Of a stretch of DNA of 19,110 bases, positions 1 through 5,306 are shown piece by piece. How positions within the stretch are numbered: the stretch's first letter is position 1; every line of letters begins with the position of its first letter. Below the pieces are notes generated by a model. It was not told the DNA's origin, ran no database searches, and was given only the letters and a program-made list of their open reading frames with translations. A program made the translations under genes and the position numbers. The DNA lies in assembly GCA_002482775.1 (NCBI GenBank), contig DLGQ01000030.1, forward strand, positions 1 through 19,110. Reading direction: 5' to 3'. The DNA comes from Flavobacteriales bacterium UBA7690 (GTDB lineage: Bacteria; Bacteroidota; Bacteroidia; Flavobacteriales_F; PHOS-HE28).

Positions 1-701
1 TTGGTGTAATCTTCCGGGTTGGCGGTGAAGACGAACTGGATGTCCAATGGCAAACGCAGCTTGAATCCGCGGATCTGCACATCGCCCTCTTGCAGGATGT
101 TGAAGAGCGCTACCTGGATGCGCGGCTGAAGATCGGGCAGTTCGTTGATGACGAAAATACCGCGGTGGCTGCGCGGGATCAGGCCGAAGTGGATCACCCG
201 TTCGTCGCTGTAATCCAATTTCAAGTTCGCGGCTTTGATGGGGTCGCTGTCGCCGATGAGGTCCGCCACGGTGACATCCGGTGTGGCGAGCTTCTCCGTA
301 TAGCGTTGATCGCGATGCACCCAGGCGATCGGTGTGGCATCACCCATCTCCGCGATCAACGTACGTGCGCTGCGCGAGATCGGCGCGTACGGATCATCGT
401 TGATCTCGCTACCTGCCACGATGGGCATCCATTCATCCAACAGTTGCACGAGCGAGCGGGCCATGCGCGTTTTCGCCTGGCCACGCAAGCCCAGAAGGTT
501 GATACTGTGACCGGCAAGGATGGCGCGTTCCAAGGCGGGCACCACGGTCTCTTCGTAACCGTGGATGCCATCGAACAGCGGCTTACCTGCGCGGATCCGT
601 GCGATCAGGTTGGTGCGCAATTCCTCTTTCACCGAACGGCTCTGCCAGCCGCTGTTCTTCAATTCGCCGAGGGTCGTATTGTCCATGTTCGTTGTTGTCA
701 T
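1..701 (-). CDS. Mg-chelatase/MoxR-like AAA+ ATPase, 3' end cut by window edge
   Basis: The visible 233 residues are the N-terminal ATPase part of a magnesium-chelatase/MoxR-type AAA+ protein; the C-terminus lies beyond the left edge. Walker A is GLRGQAKT (about residues 71-78). Walker B is FVINELPDL (about 183-191), followed by the Mg-chelatase-like stretch IQVALFNILQEGDVQIRGF, and a sensor-1 TANPEDYT ends at the edge. Asn-Glu instead of Asp-Glu in Walker B is, to my knowledge, usual in this subfamily. Such ATPases act as chaperone-like motors with VWA partner proteins to mature or insert cofactors in target complexes; the target here is unknown. The gene lies 8 nt downstream of the VWA gene on the same strand, so the two are almost certainly cotranscribed. 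ATG at 701 (MTTTNMDN) is chosen; ATG at 686 is a possible alternative. No clear ribosome binding site is seen. Confidence 0.85.
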   Translation of the reverse strand, partial: MTTTNMDNTTLGELKNSGWQSRSVKEELRTNLIARIRAGKPLFDGIHGYEETVVPALERAILAGHSINLLGLRGQAKTRMARSLVQLLDEWMPIVAGSEINDDPYAPISRSARTLIAEMGDATPIAWVHRDQRYTEKLATPDVTVADLIGDSDPIKAANLKLDYSDERVIHFGLIPRSHRGIFVINELPDLQPRIQVALFNILQEGDVQIRGFKLRLPLDIQFVFTANPEDYT

Positions 702-703
702 CT

Positions 704-721
704 GGCGGATCACGATCCGCC
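704..721. repeat. Perfect palindrome at the VWA/ATPase gene junction
   Basis: An 8-nt perfect inverted repeat (GGCGGATC, AC spacer, GATCCGCC) covers the stop codon of the VWA gene and the few bases before the ATPase start. On the minus strand it is preceded by GTAGGGGCG. It reminds me of the short GTAGGGGCG-type palindromic repeats scattered in many environmental genomes (recollection, not a search). It would form a hairpin between the two coding regions in the mRNA. Confidence 0.6.
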
Positions 722-1804
722 CCTACGGTTGGTGGTGTGATCGCGGAACACCATGTCGGCCAGGCCTTGCAATCCGGTGTAGAAGGCGCGTCCTTGGTTG
801 GCTTCGGTGAACCGCTCGATGAAATGCTGCAAATAATGGTCCTGCGCGATCATGAACGTGGTGATGGGGATCCCGGCTTTGCGCGCCCGTACAGCGGCAT
901 CCAAGGTGCGGGCCACGATGTAGTCGTCCAACCCGAAGCTGTTCATGTAGTATTCGCCATCGCGTTTGATGCAGCTCGGTTTACCATCGGTGATCATCAC
1001 GATGCGGCGGTTCTTCAGCTTGCGGCGGCGCAGGATGTCCATGGCCAGCTCCAACCCGGCGACGGTGTTGGTGTGGAACGGCCCTACTTGCAGGTAAGGC
1101 AGATCCTTCAAGCTCACTTGCCATGCATCGTTGCCGAACACGACGATGTCCAACGTGTCTTTCGGGTACCGGCGCGCGATGAGCTCCGCCAGTGCCATGG
1201 CCACTTTCTTCGCCGGTGTGATGCGGTCCTCGCCATAGAGGATCATGCTGTGGCTGATGTCGATCATGAGCACCGTGGCGCAAGCGCTCTGGTGTTCGGT
1301 CTCGATCACCTCCAGGTCGGCCTCGCTCAAGTTCAACTCATCGATGCCCCGCTGTTGTGCATTGCGGATGCTGTCGCTCATGGCCACTTGCTCGATGCGG
1401 TCGCCGAAACGGAACGCCCGTCGGTCGCTGGTCTGTTCATCGCCCTGTCCGGCGCGGCGTAGGCCATGGTCCCCGCGATCGCTCTTCTTCAGCTTGCCGA
1501 AGACCTGATCCAGTGCGCGTTCTCGGATGAGCTTTTCGGCCTTCCCCGTAAGCGGTGTCTTCCCTCCTTTCGTGGGACGATCGCCGATGATGCCCTTCTT
1601 GCGCAGATCGGCTTCGAACTCTTTGCGGCCGTACTGTTCGGTGTAGAAACCGTGTTCCTTGTTCACCTCATCCATCCAATCCAACGCCTCTTCCACATCG
1701 CCACTGGTGTGGGTAAGCATCTCCAGGAAAAGCGGCAACAGCTTCTCGAAAGGTGTGCGGTCATCGACCGGGGGAACGTAGTTGGAAAAGCGGTGACCGC
1801 TCAT
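710..1804 (-). CDS. VWA-domain protein (Mg-chelatase ChlD/MoxR-partner type)
   Basis: A 364 aa soluble protein with a C-terminal von Willebrand factor A domain (about 175-355). The metal-ion-dependent adhesion site is complete: DISHS (Asp182, Ser184, Ser186), a Thr in FHTNT (about 245-247) and Asp273 in ITDGKPS. The N-terminal part (1-140) is charged and helical, with a basic, glycine-rich linker around 75-130. No signal peptide or membrane segment is visible, so it is cytoplasmic. It is the upstream gene of a pair with the AAA+ ATPase, the usual partnership in which the VWA protein couples ATPase to target. The last residues (NRRGGS) are encoded by the arm of the palindrome at the junction, so the C-terminus may have been altered by a repeat. 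A TACCTTGC box ends 4 nt before the ATG, suggesting a very short or absent leader. Confidence 0.85.
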   Translation of the reverse strand: MSGHRFSNYVPPVDDRTPFEKLLPLFLEMLTHTSGDVEEALDWMDEVNKEHGFYTEQYGRKEFEADLRKKGIIGDRPTKGGKTPLTGKAEKLIRERALDQVFGKLKKSDRGDHGLRRAGQGDEQTSDRRAFRFGDRIEQVAMSDSIRNAQQRGIDELNLSEADLEVIETEHQSACATVLMIDISHSMILYGEDRITPAKKVAMALAELIARRYPKDTLDIVVFGNDAWQVSLKDLPYLQVGPFHTNTVAGLELAMDILRRRKLKNRRIVMITDGKPSCIKRDGEYYMNSFGLDDYIVARTLDAAVRARKAGIPITTFMIAQDHYLQHFIERFTEANQGRAFYTGLQGLADMVFRDHTTNRRGGS

Positions 1805-1808
1805 GTGC

Positions 1809-1816
1809 GCAAGGTA
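1809..1816 (-). promoter_or_regulatory. Candidate -7 box (TACCTTGC) of the VWA gene
   Basis: The box resembles the Bacteroidota -7 element TAnnTTTG but lacks one T. It ends 4 nt before the ATG at 1804, so transcription would begin at or next to the start codon. No clear -33 TTG is seen at the expected distance. Confidence 0.35.
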
Positions 1817-1850
1817 ACGCCCACGGAGGGCGAGGTGTTCGCGAAGGGCC

Positions 1851-1888
1851 TAAGAACAACAACGCCCCCGGGGTCTCCGGAGGCGTTG
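1851..1888 (-). terminator. Rho-independent-like terminator of the T9SS cargo gene
   Basis: On the minus strand, a 7-bp stem CAACGCC/GGCGTTG (1882-1888 with 1860-1866) is extended by a GC-rich inner part and followed by a T-rich GTTGTTCTTAG. It lies 19 nt after the stop codon of the gene ending at 1907, which separates that gene from the VWA/ATPase pair. Confidence 0.65.
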
Positions 1889-1906
1889 CAGAACAGAAGA
1901 GGACGT

Positions 1907-2935
1907 CTATTGGAGTACCACACGCTGGGTACCGCGACGGCCATCGGCTTGCGTAACGCGCACTTGATAGATCCCGGCGGCAAGGCCATTGAGGTCCATG
2001 GCACCGTTGGAAACATCGCCAGCGCGCAGGCTACGGTTGCGCACCACGTGGCCAGCGGCGTCGAACACTTCGATGCTGCGAACTTCGGCATCACCTAGGC
2101 GCAGGTCAAGCGCACCGTTGGTGGGGTTCGGGTAAGGCGTGAAGACCACTTGGGAAGCGTCGACATCCTGGATACCCACCTGCCCAGGGCCATAGAGCCA
2201 TTCAGCCGTGTAGGTCACGGCAGGGCTTCCTGCGCCCAGGATCACCGTGTCCTGCGAGGCTTTCATGACCGGGTAGCGGATGCCTGGCTGGAAGAAGTAG
2301 TACGTATCGAAGGTGCGGTACGCGTTGATCAGTACGGACTGATCGACCTGCACTTTGCGCACCTTCACTCGCAGGACGTCTTCCAGCACTTGTGCTGGAA
2401 GTTGGATGGTGCCGTAGCCATCCGCCACTCCGGTGATCGTACCCGCGCGGTTCACGGGGATGGAACTCACCGTATAGGTGGTGCTGAACACATCGGTCCA
2501 GGTGGTTCCGAAGGTGCATGGGAATTTCAGTTCAAGTGCGCCATCGGTGTAGGGGACCACACCTTCCAACGAGCCACGGATCCCAAGCAGTTCGATACCG
2601 TTCGCATCCACCTTGTAGAAGGAGGTGTCCTGGCCACCGTTGGTGCTCAGCACCGTTACGCCGCTGAAACTCGCGCTCGTAGGGGTTACCGAAGGATCAT
2701 CGAGGAAGCGGTCGTAGTTACCCGTGGTGGGCACCATCCAATAGCCGTATAGAACTTCAGCACCAGCATCGCCCGGTGGAACGAATTCGGCTGGGACGCT
2801 GGTGGTATAGGATGTAACGGCGTAAGGCGCTCCCATCGGTGCTAAACCATCGTCGGGAAGGTCAAGTGTGGGCTGCGCGAGCAGGGGGCCTGCCAGGGTC
2901 AGGGAGGCGAGGACAAGAGCGTTGTGAAGTTGCAT
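1907..2935 (-). CDS. Secreted protein with T9SS type A C-terminal sorting domain
   Basis: A 342 aa protein beginning with a clear Sec signal peptide (residues 1-20, MQLHNALVLA...LLA, predicted cleavage before Gln21). It ends in an approximately 80-residue T9SS type A sorting domain starting near 263: PYPNPTNG, then beta strands such as IEVFDAAGHVV and GIYQVRVT, and RVVLQ at the end. The middle (about 21-260) is rich in Thr, Ser, Gly and Val and looks like a beta-sandwich; I do not recognise a specific family and see no catalytic motif. It would cross the inner membrane by Sec, then the outer membrane by the PorU-type machinery, where the sorting domain is removed. It is transcribed alone, with a TACCTTCG box 22 nt upstream and a terminator downstream, and is divergent from the nitroreductase gene. 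Confidence 0.85.
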   Translation of the reverse strand: MQLHNALVLASLTLAGPLLAQPTLDLPDDGLAPMGAPYAVTSYTTSVPAEFVPPGDAGAEVLYGYWMVPTTGNYDRFLDDPSVTPTSASFSGVTVLSTNGGQDTSFYKVDANGIELLGIRGSLEGVVPYTDGALELKFPCTFGTTWTDVFSTTYTVSSIPVNRAGTITGVADGYGTIQLPAQVLEDVLRVKVRKVQVDQSVLINAYRTFDTYYFFQPGIRYPVMKASQDTVILGAGSPAVTYTAEWLYGPGQVGIQDVDASQVVFTPYPNPTNGALDLRLGDAEVRSIEVFDAAGHVVRNRSLRAGDVSNGAMDLNGLAAGIYQVRVTQADGRRGTQRVVLQ

Positions 2936-2957
2936 TCAGGTTCCGGTTTTGGACGTG

Positions 2958-2965
2958 CGAAGGTA
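2958..2965 (-). promoter_or_regulatory. Candidate -7 box (TACCTTCG) of the T9SS cargo gene
   Basis: Seven of eight positions match TAnnTTTG. It is placed 22 nt upstream of the ATG at 2935 in the divergent intergenic region. No confident -33 TTG is seen. Confidence 0.4.
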
Positions 2966-3021
2966 AGACGGCGCTTGTGGCCCGAATGCTGCCTTGGTGC
3001 GCGGGGATCCGACGGAGTTCG

Positions 3022-3029
3022 TCTCTTTG
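3022..3029 (+). promoter_or_regulatory. Candidate -7 box (TCTCTTTG) of the nitroreductase gene
   Basis: Seven of eight positions match TAnnTTTG, 25 nt upstream of the ATG at 3055. A TTG at 2994-2996 lies 25 nt before it, slightly longer than the usual -33 spacing. The same octamer sits in front of the heme-factor gene at 13433. Confidence 0.4.
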
Positions 3030-3054
3030 CCGTCCGGCCCAAGCACCGACCCCG

Positions 3055-3642
3055 ATGAAATTCAGCCTGAGCGAGATCACCGACCTGATCCACCACCGAC
3101 GCACGATCTTCCCGAAAGACTACACTGACAGGCTCGTACACCGCGAAATGGTGGAACGCGTGATCGGCAATGGGACCTGGGCTCCCAACCACGGCATGAC
3201 GCAGCCGTGGCGTTTCACCGTGTTCATGGGCGATGCGCGCCAGCGCCTATCCACATTCCTGGGTGAAGAATACATGCGCATTACGCCGACGGAGAAGTTC
3301 TTGCAGAAGAAATTCGAAAATGTGACCCAGCGACCGCTCCAGAGCACGGTGGTGATCGGCCTGGGTATGGAACGCGACCCCAACGGAAAGATCAGCGAAC
3401 GCGAAGAATTGATGGCATGCGCTTGTGCCGTGCAGAACATGTACCTCACCGCTACCGCTTATGGTCTGGGTGCGTTCTGGGCCACCGGTGCGGCGTTGAC
3501 CGGCGATGGCATGCGCAGCTTCTTGGGACTGAGCGGCTCCGGGCAGTCCTTGGGGCTCTTCTACATGGGCTATCCAGCCATCGAATGGCCGAAAAGCCAC
3601 CGCAAACCCCTGGAGAACATGGTGCAATGGCACACCATGTGA
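3055..3642 (+). CDS. Nitroreductase family protein, YdjA-like
   Basis: A 195 aa protein of the FMN-dependent nitroreductase fold, close in length and motifs to the short YdjA-type members (about 185 aa). FMN-phosphate contacts are expected at HHRRT (13-17). The family blocks WAPNHGMTQPWRF (42-54), GLGAFWATGAALT (137-149) and LGLFYMGYP (166-174) are all present. Members form homodimers and reduce nitro or other electrophilic substrates with NAD(P)H; the physiological substrate is usually unknown, and here too. The reading frame is open further upstream (to 2839), but ATG 3055 begins the conserved domain (MKFSLSEITDLI) and follows a promoter-like box. It is divergent from the T9SS cargo gene and followed after about 80 nt by a same-strand outer-membrane protein gene with no obvious functional link. 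Confidence 0.88.
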   Translation: MKFSLSEITDLIHHRRTIFPKDYTDRLVHREMVERVIGNGTWAPNHGMTQPWRFTVFMGDARQRLSTFLGEEYMRITPTEKFLQKKFENVTQRPLQSTVVIGLGMERDPNGKISEREELMACACAVQNMYLTATAYGLGAFWATGAALTGDGMRSFLGLSGSGQSLGLFYMGYPAIEWPKSHRKPLENMVQWHTM

Positions 3643-3719
3643 TCACGTTCATCCCCTGAACAGCACCGTTGCACGATCCAACCACTCGTCCCCCGCTCTT
3701 ACGCCGCATCTTTGACGGC

Positions 3720-4463
3720 ATGGGATGGCCCACACTGCGTTCGGTACGCGGCACACTGGTGGCCCTGGTGATGTTGCCCACCGGCATCGTATCCGCACAA
3801 CAGGGCGTGACCACCCTGGGCGTGCAGCTGAAACCGGTGATCCCGGTCTCGTACTTCGACCCCACCATCACGGTGCAACGGGAGCACCTCACCGGGACGG
3901 TCACGCTGGATGGTGGCATGGCCTTCGGCATGAACGTGCGTATCGGCCTTACGAAAATGCTGTCCATAGAAACCGGCCTGGGCCAGATCACCCGGCGCTA
4001 CACGTTCGCGCTCGCCAACGATACCAACGCTTACAGCGAAAGCAGCGAGGTGCGCTACGTAGGGTACGAACTACCCGTGGCGCTGCTGGTCTACCTGCGA
4101 CTGGGCGAAAAGAGCTACATGAACGCCGCCCTGGGCCTCTCGGTGGACTTCTACCCGAGCGATGTGCAACGCGACCTGGAGGAAGGGCGCATCTACATCT
4201 ACCGGAACCGCTGGGCACAATTGGGTGCTCTGGGCAACCTGGGGGTTGAGTACCGGACGGATAAGAGCGGGATCTTCTACGCGGGCACCACGTTCCACCG
4301 GCCGTTCAATGCCATGGCCACGGCCGACCTCACGTACTACGACCGTGGGCGCGGTTTCTTCCCGTACGATATGCGGGGCAGCCTCAGCGGCGCCTACCTC
4401 ACGTTGGACCTGCGCTACTATTTCCATGAGGACCCTGAGCGGATCCGGCGGAAGAAGAAGTGA
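3720..4463 (+). CDS. Outer-membrane beta-barrel protein (porin-family/PorT-like)
   Basis: A 247 aa protein with a signal peptide (GTLVALVMLPTGIVSAQ, cleavage near residue 27). It then has alternating amphipathic beta strands with aromatic ends, typical of 8- to 10-stranded outer-membrane barrels: VGYELPVALLVYLRLG, SYMNAALGLSVDFY, LGNLGVEYR, and a C-terminal strand AYLTLDLRYYFHE that ends in aromatic residues. A basic tail RIRRKKK follows the last strand. No enzymatic motif is seen. ATG 3720 is preferred because it gives a normal signal peptide; a TTG at 3669 would add 17 residues. The gene probably follows the nitroreductase in the same transcript (77 nt gap without a clear promoter box). The exact barrel family cannot be fixed by eye. 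Confidence 0.75.
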   Translation: MGWPTLRSVRGTLVALVMLPTGIVSAQQGVTTLGVQLKPVIPVSYFDPTITVQREHLTGTVTLDGGMAFGMNVRIGLTKMLSIETGLGQITRRYTFALANDTNAYSESSEVRYVGYELPVALLVYLRLGEKSYMNAALGLSVDFYPSDVQRDLEEGRIYIYRNRWAQLGALGNLGVEYRTDKSGIFYAGTTFHRPFNAMATADLTYYDRGRGFFPYDMRGSLSGAYLTLDLRYYFHEDPERIRRKKK

Positions 4464-4570
4464 GGAGCACTGCTACGCTCAGCGATGGGAAGACTTCCGG
4501 TCCTGCGTATCCGTGGAAGTTCAAGGCGTTGAATGGCCTGACCAACGAGATCCGGGAACCGAAGAGACGA

Positions 4571-4592
4571 CCTCGGCTTTTCGCCACCGAGG
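4571..4592 (-). terminator. Hairpin between convergent genes
   Basis: A 6-bp stem CCTCGG/CCGAGG (4571-4576 with 4587-4592) with a 10-nt loop. On the minus strand it is followed by the pyrimidine-rich TCGTCTCTTC. It lies just after the stop of the small membrane protein gene (4605) and between it and the convergent barrel gene, so it may terminate transcription from the minus strand. The T-tract is weak. Confidence 0.4.
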
Positions 4593-4604
4593 TGTAACGA
4601 ACCG

Positions 4605-4730
4605 CTAGACCGGGTTCTTGAAGGCCACGATCGCAAAGGCGACCAGGATGATGTAGAGGCCGGCCACCAGCACATGCGATGGGATACGGCGGATGAGGGA
4701 GTCCATGGGAGAATGCTTGTTCATACCCAT
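4605..4730 (-). CDS. Small single-span membrane protein (39-41 aa)
   Basis: A short open frame encoding 41 residues from ATG 4730, or 39 from ATG 4724 (MNKHSPMDSLIRR...). It has a charged, basic N-terminus (about 1-20) and one clear hydrophobic helix, VLVAGLYIILVAFAIVAF (about 20-37), ending in KNPV and TAG. The layout of positively charged head then one membrane span is typical of small inner-membrane proteins with the N-terminus in the cytoplasm. I do not recognise a family. It lies alone on the minus strand between a convergent barrel gene and the STAS-like gene (88 nt upstream), followed by a small hairpin. Codon choice is like that of neighbouring genes, which favours a real gene, but its shortness keeps the call tentative. 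Confidence 0.55.
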   Translation of the reverse strand: MGMNKHSPMDSLIRRIPSHVLVAGLYIILVAFAIVAFKNPV

Positions 4731-4733
4731 GAC

Positions 4734-4767
4734 GTGCACCACCGGGGGTGGGTTGCTCCCGTGCACC
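4734..4767. repeat. Direct repeat GTGCACC x2 upstream of the small membrane protein gene
   Basis: Two copies of GTGCACC (4734-4740 and 4761-4767), 27 bp apart, flank a G/C-rich stretch directly upstream of the minus-strand start at 4730. GTGCAC is itself a palindrome, so this could be a pair of operator half-sites; it could also be chance. Confidence 0.25.
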
Positions 4768-4817
4768 CTATCATTCACATTCATTAGGAATTGAAGGATG
4801 ACAGCTCGCAGGCCTTG

Positions 4818-5216
4818 TCAGCACTGCTGTTCCAGCCACGCACGCGCTTCCCGCTCCTCCAAGAAGATGGCAGCGGGAACGGGGCTCGGGAAGTACCTGA
4901 AGTACAGGCGGGTGAAGCGATCGTTGCGGGCATTGCGCGTTACCCACGCCACCGCTTTGCTGTGTTGTTCCACCGGCCGCCCTTGGTAGTTGTCCGTGGT
5001 GATCATGGCCATATCGAAGTCCATCTCCTCGTCCGGGAACATGATCAAAACCCGTGATGGCGCATGTTCCGCTATACGTTCCCGGGCATCCAGCAGACCT
5101 CTGATCCCCGCCACACTAAGGATGGCACCAGCCTTGAAACGTACCTCCACGAGATCCGGAGCCGTCCGTTCCACAACAGCTATCTCCGTTTCTATGCGCG
5201 CAGATGGTGCTCCCAA
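4818..5216 (-). CDS. STAS/SpoIIAA-like small protein (DUF7793-type)
   Basis: A 132 aa soluble protein from a TTG start. The alternating pattern VEVRFKAGAILSVAGIRGLLDARERIAEHAPSRVLIMFPDE, then KAVAWVTRN and FYLRYFPSPVPAAIFLEEREARAWLEQ-like strands and a C-terminal helix, fits the STAS/SpoIIAA-like fold of the roughly 130 aa Bacteroidota proteins often labelled DUF7793 (recollection of the family, no search). These have no known enzyme activity and are presumed to bind partners or small molecules. The frame has an upstream ATG at 5300, but that would add 28 poorly conserved-looking residues and reach within 7 nt of the divergent gene. TTG 5216 gives the usual length, and a TATTCTTG box ends 4 nt before it. 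The call of family is moderate; the start is inferred. Confidence 0.65.
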   Translation of the reverse strand: MGAPSARIETEIAVVERTAPDLVEVRFKAGAILSVAGIRGLLDARERIAEHAPSRVLIMFPDEEMDFDMAMITTDNYQGRPVEQHSKAVAWVTRNARNDRFTRLYFRYFPSPVPAAIFLEEREARAWLEQQC

Positions 5217-5220
5217 GGTG

Positions 5221-5228
5221 CAAGAATA
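5221..5228 (-). promoter_or_regulatory. Candidate -7 box (TATTCTTG) of the STAS-like gene
   Basis: Seven of eight positions match TAnnTTTG. It is followed by CACC and then the TTG at 5216, which supports that start and suggests a leaderless transcript. Confidence 0.35.
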
Positions 5229-5281
5229 GAGGATGGGAACATTGTGGTGGTCGCACGCCTGCAGCCCCGCACATTGCTCAC

Positions 5282-5289
5282 TACCTTCG
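5282..5289 (+). promoter_or_regulatory. Candidate -7 box (TACCTTCG) of the repeat-protein gene
   Basis: Seven of eight positions match TAnnTTTG, 17 nt upstream of the ATG at 5307. It supports starting the protein at 5307 rather than at the far-upstream in-frame ATG at 5064. Confidence 0.4.
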
Positions 5290-5306
5290 ACGCAACCCAA
5301 GCTCCG

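Noticed and set aside
130..155. Asn-Glu in the Walker B motif of the AAA ATPase as a sign of inactivation
   Set aside because: As far as I recall, this INELPDL form is usual in the subfamily, so it is not a local defect.
599..1462. Long plus-strand open frame (287 codons) opposite the VWA gene
   Set aside because: It is antisense to a gene with complete VWA motifs; its own translation is His/Asp/Val-rich with no recognisable domain, typical of the reverse frame of a GC-rich gene.
5064..5306. N-terminal extension of the repeat protein from ATG 5064
   Set aside because: The added residues lack any domain, run antisense to the STAS-like gene and would bury the signal peptide that begins at 5307.
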